Origin: Deltaproteobacteria bacterium
GTDB lineage: Bacteria > Bdellovibrionota_B > Oligoflexia > Oligoflexales > CAIYRB01
NCBI GenBank assembly: GCA_016874735.1
Contig: VGTI01000006.1
Location: 1 to 64,000, forward strand
DNA length: 64,000 nucleotides
Direction: 5' to 3'
Shown: positions 16,109 through 25,316 of the stretch, in pieces
Layout: the number at the start of each line of letters is the position of its first letter
Numbering within the stretch: the first letter of the stretch is position 1
The notes under the pieces: generated by a model
Databases searched by the model: none
Told to the model about the DNA's origin: nothing
Seen by the model: the letters and a program-made list of their open reading frames with translations, nothing else
Position numbers and translations under genes: made by a program

Positions 16109-18517
16109 GTGGCCAAAGCCAGCCGAGCCAATACTAGTCGCGGCAAGCCAATAGACAAGACCGAACTATTGGCCGATTATCGGCTCGGGTGGGCCAGCCG
16201 CCATGCCAGCCTCATCGGACGTAAAGAAGTACTCACGGGTAAGGCCAAGTTTGGGATTTTTGGCGACGGTAAGGAAGTGGCTCAACTCGCCATGGCTAAA
16301 GCCTGGCGACCCGGTGACTGGCGTAGTGGTTATTACCGCGACCAGACGATCATGTTGGCTGTTGGCGTTTGTACGCTCAAACAACTTTTTGCACAGCTCT
16401 ATGCTGACACCGACCTTGCGCACGACCCGATGTCGGGTGGTAGACAGATGAACGCGCATTTCTCGACGCGCTACATCGATGCCGACGGGCGTTGGCTCAG
16501 TCAGACGGCCCAGGCCAATACGGCGGCCGATTTGTCACCCACAGCCGCCCAGATGGGACGCCTCGTGGGCCTCGGTTACGCCTCTAAGTTGTATCGGCAA
16601 AACCCCAGGCTTCATGGGCTCAAAGATTTCTCCGTCAATGGTAACGAAGTCGCCTTTGGCACCATCGGCAATGCTAGTGCCGCGGAAGGCATATTTTGGG
16701 AAGCCTTAAATGCCTGCGGTGTCCTGCAGGTACCCGTGGCCGTATCGGTGTGGGACGATGGTTTTGGTATCTCCGTACCCAATAAGTACCAGATGACTAA
16801 GGACTCGATCTCGGCCGTTTGTGCAGGATTTGCTGCCGATGATAGCGTCGATGGCTACGACATTTATGTGGTGAAAGGCTGGGATTATCCGGCTTTGGTC
16901 GCGTCATACACAAACGGTATCGACCGTGTCCGTAAGCTTCATCGTCCGGCCCTCTATCACATTACGGAACTAACACAGCCGCAAGGCCATTCAACTAGCG
17001 GTAGCCACGAACGCTACAAAACTGCCGCGCGGTTGCAGTTCGAGCAAGACGCTGACTGCCTGAAACGGATGCGTGAGTGGCTACTCAGTGCCGCTATTGC
17101 CACCGAGGCCGAGCTCAACGAAGCCGAATCACTGGCTCTGGCCGATACGGAAAAAGCACGTTCGGAGGCGTGGCAAGAATATCTGCAACCAATCAGTAAC
17201 GAGCGTGCCGCGCTGATGGCGATTTATGACCGCATTGCTGAGGCATGTGAGCGGCACGACCTGGTTGATGAAGCGAAAAAGCACCTTAGCAAATTACCTG
17301 CGCTACTACGCCGCGGCATCGTTAGCTCGGCCCGCAAGACACTTTTTGAACTGCGTCTAGAAACGGACGAAGTCAAGGCTCCACTGCGCGATTTTGTGCA
17401 GCATCAGCAAGCCATCAACCAAGATCGCTATACCCGGTGGGTCCATAGCGAGACGGCAAGCTCACCACTTAACGTTAAAGAAGTACCCGCCATCTACGGA
17501 GACATCCCGCAGAGTGTTCCCGGCAATGAGGTGATTCAGCGTTGTTTTGACGCCTTGTTCGCCAGAGAACCGCGCCTATTCATCATTGGCGAGGATGTAG
17601 GTAAACTGGGAGATGTAAACCAAAACTTCAAAGGTCTACAGGAGAAGTACGGTGAATGGTGCCTCACCGACACCGGCATACGGGAAGCCACTATTTTAGG
17701 CCAGGGCTTAGGGGCTGCCATGCGCGGCCTACGTCCTGTCGTCGATATTCAGTATCTTGATTATCTACTCTACTGTTTCCAGTTGCTCTCAGACGATTTG
17801 GCAACTTTGCACTATCGCTCGGCTGGTGGTCAGATCGCCCCGGTGATTGTGCGTACTAAAGGTCATCGGCTTGAGGGAATTTGGCACAGTGGGTCCCCGA
17901 TGGGAGTCATCACGAGCGGTCTTAGAGGTATGCATATTTGCGTTCCCAGATCGATGGTACAGGCCGCAGGCATGTACAACACGCTCTTCCAAGGTGACGA
18001 TCCTGCTTTAGTTATCGAAGTGCTCAGCGGCTATCGCCTGCGTGAAGCCGTGCCGGAAAACTTAAGTGAGTTTACAGTTCCACTTGGGGTACCAGAAGTG
18101 GTGATCTCTGGATCTGACATCACCGTAGTTACCTATGGCGCCTGCGTGCGCATTGCTGAAGAAGCAGCGGAACGCCTGGCGCATGCTGGTGTGAGTCTAG
18201 AGGTTATCGATGTGCGGACGCTACTACCGTTCGATAGACCGCAGCTCATCGCCCAGTCGATCAAGAAAACCAACGCCGCGATCTTTATGGACGAGGATGT
18301 CCCTGGTGGTGCTACGGCTTTCATGATGCAGCAAGTGCTGGAACACCATGGAGCCTACGACTACCTCGATGCCCCACCTAGAACCTTAACAGCACCTGCG
18401 AACAGACCGGCTTACGCCTCTGACGCCGATTACTGGTGTAAACCGAGCGTTGAGGACCTGGTCGAAGTAGCGATGAGCATCATGCACGAGCGTGACCCAG
18501 CGACACACAAAATCTAG
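16109..18517 (+). CDS. Fused alpha/beta E1 subunit of a 2-oxoacid dehydrogenase
   Basis: An 802-residue thiamine-diphosphate enzyme joining the E1-alpha-like part (about 20-400) and the E1-beta-like part (about 475-795) of a branched-chain or pyruvate dehydrogenase in one chain. In the alpha half, a DQTIMLAVG segment and GGRQMNAHFS are the usual active-site stretches, and the TPP motif is AFGTIGNASAAEG with WDDGFG. The beta half has GEDVGKLGDVNQNF and DIQYLDYLL. GTG at 16109 is preferred because AGGAG lies seven bases upstream; TTG at 16079 has no such site. The enzyme decarboxylates a 2-oxoacid and passes the acyl group to E2, but no E2 or E3 gene is in the window. Confidence 0.88.
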   Translation: MAKASRANTSRGKPIDKTELLADYRLGWASRHASLIGRKEVLTGKAKFGIFGDGKEVAQLAMAKAWRPGDWRSGYYRDQTIMLAVGVCTLKQLFAQLYADTDLAHDPMSGGRQMNAHFSTRYIDADGRWLSQTAQANTAADLSPTAAQMGRLVGLGYASKLYRQNPRLHGLKDFSVNGNEVAFGTIGNASAAEGIFWEALNACGVLQVPVAVSVWDDGFGISVPNKYQMTKDSISAVCAGFAADDSVDGYDIYVVKGWDYPALVASYTNGIDRVRKLHRPALYHITELTQPQGHSTSGSHERYKTAARLQFEQDADCLKRMREWLLSAAIATEAELNEAESLALADTEKARSEAWQEYLQPISNERAALMAIYDRIAEACERHDLVDEAKKHLSKLPALLRRGIVSSARKTLFELRLETDEVKAPLRDFVQHQQAINQDRYTRWVHSETASSPLNVKEVPAIYGDIPQSVPGNEVIQRCFDALFAREPRLFIIGEDVGKLGDVNQNFKGLQEKYGEWCLTDTGIREATILGQGLGAAMRGLRPVVDIQYLDYLLYCFQLLSDDLATLHYRSAGGQIAPVIVRTKGHRLEGIWHSGSPMGVITSGLRGMHICVPRSMVQAAGMYNTLFQGDDPALVIEVLSGYRLREAVPENLSEFTVPLGVPEVVISGSDITVVTYGACVRIAEEAAERLAHAGVSLEVIDVRTLLPFDRPQLIAQSIKKTNAAIFMDEDVPGGATAFMMQQVLEHHGAYDYLDAPPRTLTAPANRPAYASDADYWCKPSVEDLVEVAMSIMHERDPATHKI

Positions 18518-18528
18518 GAGCACGCGCA

Positions 18529-19131
18529 CTACCGGTAACGTCTCAGTTTATTTTGTAAGGACTTGAGCTCGCCTAGCAAAGGTGATTCTAAGTCCTCCTC
18601 CCGGCAAACTTGCAGTAGCAGTTGTACCTTTTCCCGCAGCTTGGGCATCCTCGGTTTGAGTCCCAACGCTAAAGCGCGTTCACAGTTATCGATGAGATCG
18701 GCGCAACGCGCCAGCAGCGCCCCCTCGCCAACGACCGCACAGCGGGCCACGCTGTCGGCATATCTGGCTATTGGATCTCGAATTCTCAAATCATTGGTGG
18801 TAGCCTGCACTGTCGAGGCAACCTCAAGTCCGAAATGCCGCATGACTTGCTGGGGACTCATGAGGGACTTTTCGAGCAAGTCGTGCAGAAGTCCGCCAAG
18901 AACGACGTTTAGCCCGTAGCCTTGAGACATCAGCTTGAAAGCCACCCGTAAGCTATGCATAATTAAGGGTTTTCTACCCTTCTTAGGGCGAGATTTGGTG
19001 GCTACAAACAGGACCTGGATAGCGTGCTCGAGTGGCTCTTCGCATGCTATAATCATGGGTATGGCAGACTCTGTCTGGACTGCCACCCCTCGCTGTAAGC
19101 GCCTCAGTTTCTTTAGCTTTTTTTTTGCCAT
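18529..19131 (-). CDS. HD-domain protein resembling the (p)ppGpp hydrolase fold
   Basis: A 200-residue protein with a very basic N-terminus (about residues 1-14). An HD fold follows, with His in MHSLRVAF (about 59), the HD pair in LLHDLLE (about 83) and RCADLIDN (about 142-149), the same order as in SpoT/Mesh1-type hydrolases. The usual Glu-Asp after HD is Glu-Lys here (HDLLEKS), so catalysis may differ. It is divergent from ppk1 with 72 bases between starts. Both polyphosphate and alarmones belong to starvation responses, which makes an alarmone role attractive, but it is only inferred. Confidence 0.65.
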   Translation of the reverse strand: MAKKKLKKLRRLQRGVAVQTESAIPMIIACEEPLEHAIQVLFVATKSRPKKGRKPLIMHSLRVAFKLMSQGYGLNVVLGGLLHDLLEKSLMSPQQVMRHFGLEVASTVQATTNDLRIRDPIARYADSVARCAVVGEGALLARCADLIDNCERALALGLKPRMPKLREKVQLLLQVCREEDLESPLLGELKSLQNKLRRYR

Positions 19132-19203
19132 ATCTGAAAAATTAACGCGAATGACCCGACCAAATCAAGCACTGTCCGCACTCCTTGCGGCTGGAGGCCC
19201 ATT

Positions 19204-21495
19204 TTGACTGCTGAACTTTTAACCACCAAGACGCCAGCGGCACCGGGCGACCCCTACTTCAATAAAGAGCTAAGTTGGCTCGAATTCAACGCTAGGGTAC
19301 TAGACGAAGCCCTTAGCGACGACACCCCACTTTTGGAACGCCTGAAGTTCTTGTCTATTTTCAGCTCCAATTTGGACGAATTCTTCATGGTCCGGGTCGC
19401 CGGCCTAAAGAAAATGGCCCAAGAGGGTCTGCGGCTGAGCGATTCGCCGGATTCGATGGAGACTAGCGCCGTACTCTCTGGCATTCGGCAGCGGACGATT
19501 GAGCTGCAGCAGATGCAGTACAAGTGCCTCAACGACAAAGTGCTACCTGCCCTGGCTCATTATGGGATCCGCATTGTCAGGCTCGATACGTTAACGAGCA
19601 AACAAAAAGCTGCGATCGATGGCTATTTTGAGTCCGATGTCAGCCCGGTATTGACCCCACTCGCCTTCGACCCGGCACACCCTTTTCCATTCCTGTCCAA
19701 CCAATCACTTTACCTAACAGTTCGCTCTGGTGGACCTAATCGGGGCAGCGATGACTTAGCTGGCCTCGGGTTTGTCGAAATCCCGTCGATTTTGCCGCGG
19801 CTCATCCGGGTGCCAACCGACCGGCCTGAGGATGCGCAGTTTATCTTGCTCGAGGATCTCATCGCTCATCATTTGCAGAGCCTCTTTTTTGGCGTTGAGG
19901 TTGAGGCAGCATTCACCATCCGCGTTCTGCGCAATCTTGATTATAACCTGCTCGAAAATAAGGTCGTCGACCTCCTCAAGTCTGTGCAAAAAGAAATCAC
20001 CGAGGCTGAACACCAAGAGGTCGTGCGCTTTGAAATCGATGGCGAAGTTCCGCCAAACCTCTTGGCACTTCTGCGTGAGCGTCTGAATATTAGCGATGCC
20101 GACATTTATCATTTACCGAAACCGCTCAATATCCCAGCTTTCATGCCCCTCTACAATGCTGTGCACCAGGACGACCTCCGTGATCCTCCGTTTAACCCCA
20201 GGCTGCCGCCAGCCCTGGCAAACAGTGAAGACATGTTCTCAGTGATCGCCAAAAAAGACCTATTGGTGCATCACCCCTACGAAAGTTTTTACGCCGTCAC
20301 TGAGTTTCTGCACCTTGCTGCACAAGACCCCCATGTCCTGGCGATTAAACAAACTCTTTACCGCACGGCCGGTGACTCACCCATCATTGACGCTCTGATT
20401 ACAGCTGCTGAAAATGGCAAACAAGTCACGGCGGTGGTCGAGCTCAAGGCGCGGTTTGATGAGCGCAACAATATCATCTGGGCACGCCGCCTCGAGCGGG
20501 CTGGAGCCAACGTGGTGTTCGGTTTTGTCGGCTTAAAGACGCACTGCAAGGCCACGCTCGTCGTCCGCCGCGAGAAGCAGCGATTGGTTCGTTATGTCCA
20601 TTTGTCGACGGGCAATTACAATTCGAGCACCGCTAAGCTTTATACAGACATTGGGTTATTCACCGCGGACGAAAGTATCGGTCGCGATATTTCTACCATA
20701 TTCAATTTAATCACGGGTTTTGACGTCCTGACTGGCGTACATAAGATCCCTGAAGAAGTCATCCTTAAAAAGATCGAAAAACTAGCAGTCGCCCCCCTGA
20801 ACATGCGCCTCACGGTACTGCATCTTATTGAGCAGGAAATTATTGGTCAGAATACGCGTGGCGACGGCTTTATCATGGCTAAAATGAATGCCCTGGTAGA
20901 CAAAGACATCATCGATGCACTCTACAAGGCATCGCAAGCCGGGGTGAAAATACGGCTGATTATTCGCGGTATGTGCTGCCTGCGCCCCGGAGTTGCCGGA
21001 CTCAGTGAAAACATCGAAGTGATCTCGATCGTCGACAGATTCCTCGAGCATTCGCGCATCTTTTACTTCCACGCTGGAGGCGAACATAAAGTGTTTCTTG
21101 CCAGCTCAGACTGGATGCCGCGTAACATGGATCGCCGCATTGAGATCGCGTTCCCCATTGAACAAAAAGAAATAAAGGCACGACTTATCACGGAAGTTCT
21201 GGAGACTGCCTGGAGCGATAACGTTAAGGCGCGTGTGCTCTCGCCAGAGGGTAAATACAGCCTTAGGAAACGCGGCAATAATGAGCCTGAAATCAGATCT
21301 CAGCTCAAATTTATTGAATTTGCCCGTAAAGGTGGCATCCAATCGATACCCTACGACATTGCTATTAAGCACAATCCCATGCGACAACAAGGCAAAAGGC
21401 CCATCGCCAAAAGGCGTAGTAAAAAACCAGAGAAACCGACACAAGTCAGTTTGGTGTCGTCCACTACATCACAAAATCGTGACGACAAGTCCTAG
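19204..21495 (+). CDS. ppk1: Polyphosphate kinase 1
   Basis: A 763-residue membrane-associated enzyme that polymerises the gamma-phosphate of ATP into polyphosphate, reversibly. The N-terminus NKELSWLEFNARVL (about 20-33) is the family signature. The autophosphorylated His is in RYVHLSTGNYNSST (about 463-476), and the second catalytic His region is HSRIFYFHAGGE (about 618-629). The start is TTG at 19204 with GGAGG six bases upstream. The last 50 residues are a basic, Lys/Arg-rich tail. Its stop codon is immediately followed by the stop of the convergent barrel gene, with no base between. Confidence 0.96.
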   Translation: MTAELLTTKTPAAPGDPYFNKELSWLEFNARVLDEALSDDTPLLERLKFLSIFSSNLDEFFMVRVAGLKKMAQEGLRLSDSPDSMETSAVLSGIRQRTIELQQMQYKCLNDKVLPALAHYGIRIVRLDTLTSKQKAAIDGYFESDVSPVLTPLAFDPAHPFPFLSNQSLYLTVRSGGPNRGSDDLAGLGFVEIPSILPRLIRVPTDRPEDAQFILLEDLIAHHLQSLFFGVEVEAAFTIRVLRNLDYNLLENKVVDLLKSVQKEITEAEHQEVVRFEIDGEVPPNLLALLRERLNISDADIYHLPKPLNIPAFMPLYNAVHQDDLRDPPFNPRLPPALANSEDMFSVIAKKDLLVHHPYESFYAVTEFLHLAAQDPHVLAIKQTLYRTAGDSPIIDALITAAENGKQVTAVVELKARFDERNNIIWARRLERAGANVVFGFVGLKTHCKATLVVRREKQRLVRYVHLSTGNYNSSTAKLYTDIGLFTADESIGRDISTIFNLITGFDVLTGVHKIPEEVILKKIEKLAVAPLNMRLTVLHLIEQEIIGQNTRGDGFIMAKMNALVDKDIIDALYKASQAGVKIRLIIRGMCCLRPGVAGLSENIEVISIVDRFLEHSRIFYFHAGGEHKVFLASSDWMPRNMDRRIEIAFPIEQKEIKARLITEVLETAWSDNVKARVLSPEGKYSLRKRGNNEPEIRSQLKFIEFARKGGIQSIPYDIAIKHNPMRQQGKRPIAKRRSKKPEKPTQVSLVSSTTSQNRDDKS

Positions 21496-22812
21496 CTAGA
21501 AGCGATAGATGAATCCGAGCGGGATGCCAATTTTGCGATAAAGATAAGCACCCGGTAGCTCACCATTACTGTCTATACCCAACGAGCTATAGGTGTAGGT
21601 AAGACCTGCTTCAACAACCAATTGATAGTAGCCCTTTTCCCGACTGTGTGCGGGGGAGGTACGACGTACAGCTTTCTGGATCAGTCCTAGTTGAATCCCG
21701 GTGGCAACCATCGTGTACGGAGTCAAGGGCGTCAGACCAGCTATGATTTGTACCAAGTTGATGGTACCGAAACCAATCAATGGATTATCACCGCGCTGTC
21801 CTGGCCCTATATTACTTGGCTCGGCATGGATACCCATGAGCAAATTGAGGCGAGGCATAGCGCTGATAATAGCCCCAGCGCTGACGGACGTCGTATCATA
21901 GAGATCCTGCTTAGACTGCTTGAGACTTACGAGGGAAAATCCGGTTTGTGATTTATCTACACGATTGTGACGCAGGTCAGTTAAGATCCTAACTCTATGG
22001 CCTACCCCGAGTTGCGCTCCGAGCAAGATAGAACTGAATGATTTACTGCCGCTAAAAGCATCCCCGGCGTTACCGAGGCCACCGTCAACGCCCGTACCAT
22101 CGAGGAGGGGAGATTTAACGTTTAAGCTAACTTTTTGCTGACTCATGACATCAGTGGCAACACCGACCTGCAGAACACCGGGAACTACGACCGCACGAAC
22201 GCCGACGATCACACTAGTCTGACTCCCAGAGCCATCGACATCGGCTAGAAGACTATTGTCCGAAGAGGACGTCATCTTAGCTTTAAATGTCGCCGCCTGG
22301 TACGTGGCGCCAAGCCCAATGCCAAGTCGCTCGTTAATCCTGTAGCCAAAGGTGCCTCCACCGACGCCATTAACTTTAGCGTTAACGCTGAGGTCGATAA
22401 AGTTTTGCGCTCCAAGAATGACGATTGGAATCTTCGGCTTCTTCACGTTGACCGAAACTGGGATCGCAGGAATGTAAAATCCACCGATGCCGATACGTGG
22501 CGTCATTTTGTAGATAAAAGCAGGTTTGGTAATTGGCGCGTTAAACCCTGAGTTACTCACCGTTACCGGATCAAAGCCTGGGTAGCGAACCTTGATCTGC
22601 TCATCCCGGAGAAACTCGGCAATGTAGACCGCCTGGTGCTGCTCAAGAAAAGCCGCATTAGCTGGGTTAGCGTCAGCTGCCTCTGCCGTCGAGTATGCCG
22701 CCATAGCTTGGCCAAGCAGAGGGTCAGCGTAAGCCTTGGGAAGACCACCAAAACCCAAAATCATCGCCAAAAACAAAGTAGATTTAGTTGATCCCACCAG
22801 ATTCTCACTCAT
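21496..22812 (-). CDS. FadL/OmpP1-like outer-membrane protein
   Basis: A 438-residue protein with a signal peptide (hydrophobic 12-22, cleavage near KAYA-DP). The mature N-terminus has the FadL-like pattern of an early helix followed by DANPANAAFLEQ. Many amphipathic strands rich in Gly and aromatic residues follow, and the chain ends in phenylalanine (YRF), the usual barrel-assembly signal. FadL-type proteins carry hydrophobic compounds across the outer membrane. It lies 60 bases after two overlapping lipoprotein genes and is probably cotranscribed with them, suggesting an envelope transport unit. Confidence 0.68.
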   Translation of the reverse strand: MSENLVGSTKSTLFLAMILGFGGLPKAYADPLLGQAMAAYSTAEAADANPANAAFLEQHQAVYIAEFLRDEQIKVRYPGFDPVTVSNSGFNAPITKPAFIYKMTPRIGIGGFYIPAIPVSVNVKKPKIPIVILGAQNFIDLSVNAKVNGVGGGTFGYRINERLGIGLGATYQAATFKAKMTSSSDNSLLADVDGSGSQTSVIVGVRAVVVPGVLQVGVATDVMSQQKVSLNVKSPLLDGTGVDGGLGNAGDAFSGSKSFSSILLGAQLGVGHRVRILTDLRHNRVDKSQTGFSLVSLKQSKQDLYDTTSVSAGAIISAMPRLNLLMGIHAEPSNIGPGQRGDNPLIGFGTINLVQIIAGLTPLTPYTMVATGIQLGLIQKAVRRTSPAHSREKGYYQLVVEAGLTYTYSSLGIDSNGELPGAYLYRKIGIPLGFIYRF

Positions 22813-22871
22813 GTCATCGTGAGTTAATCTGGCTATGGTAACAAGAGGGTCTCGTTCAGGGAAGCGGTGGT

Positions 22872-23831
22872 TTAGAGCTTGTACTGTTTAACCTGCAGTT
22901 CGATCCTTAACTCCCCTAGAAGTTGGCTAGCCACATCTCCCAGAGTATCATTTAATTTTATGAATTCGCGCAAGTTCCCTGTAACAACGACCATGGGCAC
23001 CATAATGGGGTTGGTGTTCCAGTAATACTCGATACTCTTAAAGGCCAACGTCTCAGCTACTGGCAGTGTCTCATAGCCTGTTGCCGTGATGCCCCAGTGT
23101 AAAACTTTATCAAACTTTATGTTGGCATCACCATCACGCTGGTACTTCTTCAGAACGACATCTTCACCTTTGGAGTTTTTGGCAGCGAAGACCTTGACGT
23201 TGAATTTACCATTTGCCGTAGTCAGTTTGCCCGTTGCCGCATCGCTCTGCGTAGCGGTCGAAGCAATTTCACGCTCAAACCCCAAGTACTCGCGAGGATC
23301 CTGAACAATCGGTCCGATCAGCAACGGACGTGCTGGAGCAAAATCGACCTTTCCGATCCGCGAAGCCGACACCATTTTATCGGCGGCCGTAAGCTTATCC
23401 AGCGAGATAAAGCTCTCCGCATTTTTACCACCGACCATTGCTGCGAGATTGATATCGTCAACCTTTATACCCATGCAGTTGATCGAGGCTCCTAACTTGC
23501 CGAGAGTAAAGTCAGACATCACTTTGGCAGAGGCTTCACCAATACAGAGCGTATCCGGCTCCGCAGCAGGGTTTCTCTTCAGCTCCTCCTGGTACTCAGA
23601 GTAGCGAGTTTGGTTGAAGATAAAAATATCGTAGGTGACACTGACAAGCTCAGTCGCTTTCTTCATGTCGAGCCCTGGGCGTTCGGCATCTGAAATCTGC
23701 GTGACGCGCGGCTTGCTCTGCTGATTACCAATCGAGCTAAAAACAGAATCATCCGACCCGCTGGTACAGCCCCAGGCGGGGAGCATTAGCAGTCCCATCT
23801 TAGTCACGAATCTGCTCGCGCAAAGTTTCAT
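22872..23831 (-). CDS. Predicted lipoprotein, unknown function
   Basis: A 319-residue protein with a lipoprotein signal: hydrophobic segment at about 12-20 and lipobox LPAWGC with the Cys at about 22. The following CTSGSDD favours outer-membrane sorting. No family is recognised. The mature part is mixed alpha/beta with no Cys-rich or repeat region. Its start overlaps the stop of the upstream lipoprotein gene by four bases (ATGA), and the barrel gene follows. Both lipoproteins have similar length and an internal stretch mentioning matching strand patterns, but I cannot show homology. Confidence 0.62.
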   Translation of the reverse strand: MKLCASRFVTKMGLLMLPAWGCTSGSDDSVFSSIGNQQSKPRVTQISDAERPGLDMKKATELVSVTYDIFIFNQTRYSEYQEELKRNPAAEPDTLCIGEASAKVMSDFTLGKLGASINCMGIKVDDINLAAMVGGKNAESFISLDKLTAADKMVSASRIGKVDFAPARPLLIGPIVQDPREYLGFEREIASTATQSDAATGKLTTANGKFNVKVFAAKNSKGEDVVLKKYQRDGDANIKFDKVLHWGITATGYETLPVAETLAFKSIEYYWNTNPIMVPMVVVTGNLREFIKLNDTLGDVASQLLGELRIELQVKQYKL

Positions 23832-24718
23832 GAGTTAGCCCTCACTGCTAGTACCGAATCTAGCGTACCCTTCATGACTGTGCCTAAAATCGCACCCATC
23901 TGGCTGTCGATGATGGAGCTGACACCGAAGTCGTACATGTTAATCGCCATAAAGACATCGACGTAGGTATCACCGGCAAATGGCGTGAACAACACCACGG
24001 TCTCGATACTGTGCAAAATCGACTTGGCATAGGGCACCCCATTGTTCGAGCGTGCCACCACGGCAAAAGTGTTTTCGAATAATTGACCGCTGATATCGAT
24101 CTGCTGGTACGCTTTAACGATGCCGCTCATCTCAATTTCGATGCTCGCGTCTAGCGTTAAGTTGTCCATGTCGAGGACGGGAGGCTTGGCCAGGGTGACC
24201 TTAGTCGTCGCTAAATTTTTCAGTTTGCTAAGTTCGCTTTCGGGCAGCTTTACCTCGCCTGCCGCGGCATTTTTGTTGTTCTTCATGAAAGACGAGAGCA
24301 CACCAGCGAGGTCCAGTATCGAACGATTGAGCCATACCTGGGCGCGGTAGGCACGGTAGATGACTTTAGGGTCTTCGGGGTTTGAGCTACGGACTTTGCT
24401 AGCCTCGGCTTGGGAGCTCACTGGAGTGCCGTCTCCTAGCGCCGTGCCATCTGCGTTCACAAATCTAAAGGTGGTGAGGCCCGCGTAGTTCTGTGCCCCC
24501 TCTCCAGCCAGAGGGCAGTCACCGATCTGCATGGTCAAGTCTTTAACCGATGGAGCCTCTGTCCTCTCACGCAAATACTTGCAAAGTGGTGTCAGCGTGC
24601 CTTGCAAAGTCGCGGGCTGGCTGAAAAGCGCACTAACCGACGCGGCAGACTTCGACGGAGCTCCGCACCCGGAGAGGGGCGCGATGCCAAGCAACGTCAT
24701 GAGCGCGAATCGTTTCAT
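23828..24718 (-). CDS. Predicted lipoprotein, unknown function
   Basis: A 296-residue lipoprotein. The start is ATG 24718, preceded by AGGAAGG at a normal distance; the longer frame to 24757 would spoil the signal peptide. The signal MKRFALMTLLGIAPLSGC ends with a clear lipobox (LSGC), acylation Cys at 18. The mature protein has no recognised domain. It is the first gene of a probable three-gene operon with a second lipoprotein and a FadL-like barrel. The upstream 240 bases are AT-rich and hold the likely promoter. Confidence 0.62.
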   Translation of the reverse strand: MKRFALMTLLGIAPLSGCGAPSKSAASVSALFSQPATLQGTLTPLCKYLRERTEAPSVKDLTMQIGDCPLAGEGAQNYAGLTTFRFVNADGTALGDGTPVSSQAEASKVRSSNPEDPKVIYRAYRAQVWLNRSILDLAGVLSSFMKNNKNAAAGEVKLPESELSKLKNLATTKVTLAKPPVLDMDNLTLDASIEIEMSGIVKAYQQIDISGQLFENTFAVVARSNNGVPYAKSILHSIETVVLFTPFAGDTYVDVFMAINMYDFGVSSIIDSQMGAILGTVMKGTLDSVLAVRANS

Positions 24719-24956
24719 GCCAAGCCTTCCTATGGGTAGCCCACCAGCACCGTTCATTAGCGCTTTCGGAAGAGTTAGCGCAAAACTTAAATCATTATTA
24801 ATTATTGTTTATTTTCAGGTACTTGGAAGATTTTATTGGCTTACATTTGATAAGCCGCTTTTGACTCCAGCAGGCTTTTTTGCGTCCCAGAGACATGCAG
24901 GAAACCCCAGCTACTGCAGTCGATTTAGCCTCGTAAAAAGCCAATCCTTCAGCCTT
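24719..24956. other. AT-rich intergenic region, probable promoter of the lipoprotein-barrel operon
   Basis: About 240 bases between the MazG-like gene and the lipoprotein operon, both on the minus strand. The part at 24780-24840 is strongly AT-rich. On the minus strand a TTAAGTTT box is followed by TTCCGAAA, resembling a sigma-28 promoter but with 12 rather than 11 bases between boxes. I see no gene, tRNA or clear terminator here. Confidence 0.35.
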
Positions 24957-25316
24957 TCAAGGCTCCTTAAGCTCCGTATATTTCGTCGCTCGCCCTTTAG
25001 CCAGATCAACCGGATATTTTGCTGCGTTCTTGGCAAGCTTAGCCCAAATCGCCGCCTCCAGATCAACGCCGAGCACATCGGACAAACGCAGCACATAAAG
25101 CATCACGTCGGCTAACTCATCGCGGACATTCTCTGCCACCGCTGGTGTCGCCGTGACGGCAGCACTTTGCTCGGGAGTTAACCATTGGAAAATTTCTGTA
25201 AGCTCCCCTACCTCGCCACTTAGCGCCATCACTAAATTCTTCGGCGTATGGAACTGATCCCAGTCCCGAGCAGCGGCAAAACTTCTGAGATGCTCACAAA
25301 TTTTCTTGGAATCCAT
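24957..25316 (-). CDS. MazG-like nucleotide pyrophosphohydrolase
   Basis: A 119-residue all-alpha NTP pyrophosphohydrolase of the MazG-like/dCTPase group. The metal-binding pattern is SGEVGELTEIFQWL (about 34-47) and RDELADVMLYVLRL (about 65-78), an EExxE plus ExxD arrangement. It would cleave non-canonical or excess nucleoside triphosphates to monophosphate and pyrophosphate. ATG 25316 has GGAGG eight bases upstream, so it is chosen over the in-frame ATG at 25334. The start overlaps the end of pabB by 23 bases, indicating cotranscription. Confidence 0.85.
   Translation of the reverse strand: MDSKKICEHLRSFAAARDWDQFHTPKNLVMALSGEVGELTEIFQWLTPEQSAAVTATPAVAENVRDELADVMLYVLRLSDVLGVDLEAAIWAKLAKNAAKYPVDLAKGRATKYTELKEP

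Noticed and set aside
24755-24795. Sigma-28 promoter before the lipoprotein operon
   Set aside because: The boxes TTAAGTTT and TTCCGAAA are 12 rather than 11 bases apart when aligned to CCGA, and the -10 is poor.
24840-24875. Terminator-like AAGCC/GGCTTTTTT on the plus strand
   Set aside because: No plus-strand gene ends upstream, and on the minus strand the T-run is on the wrong side.
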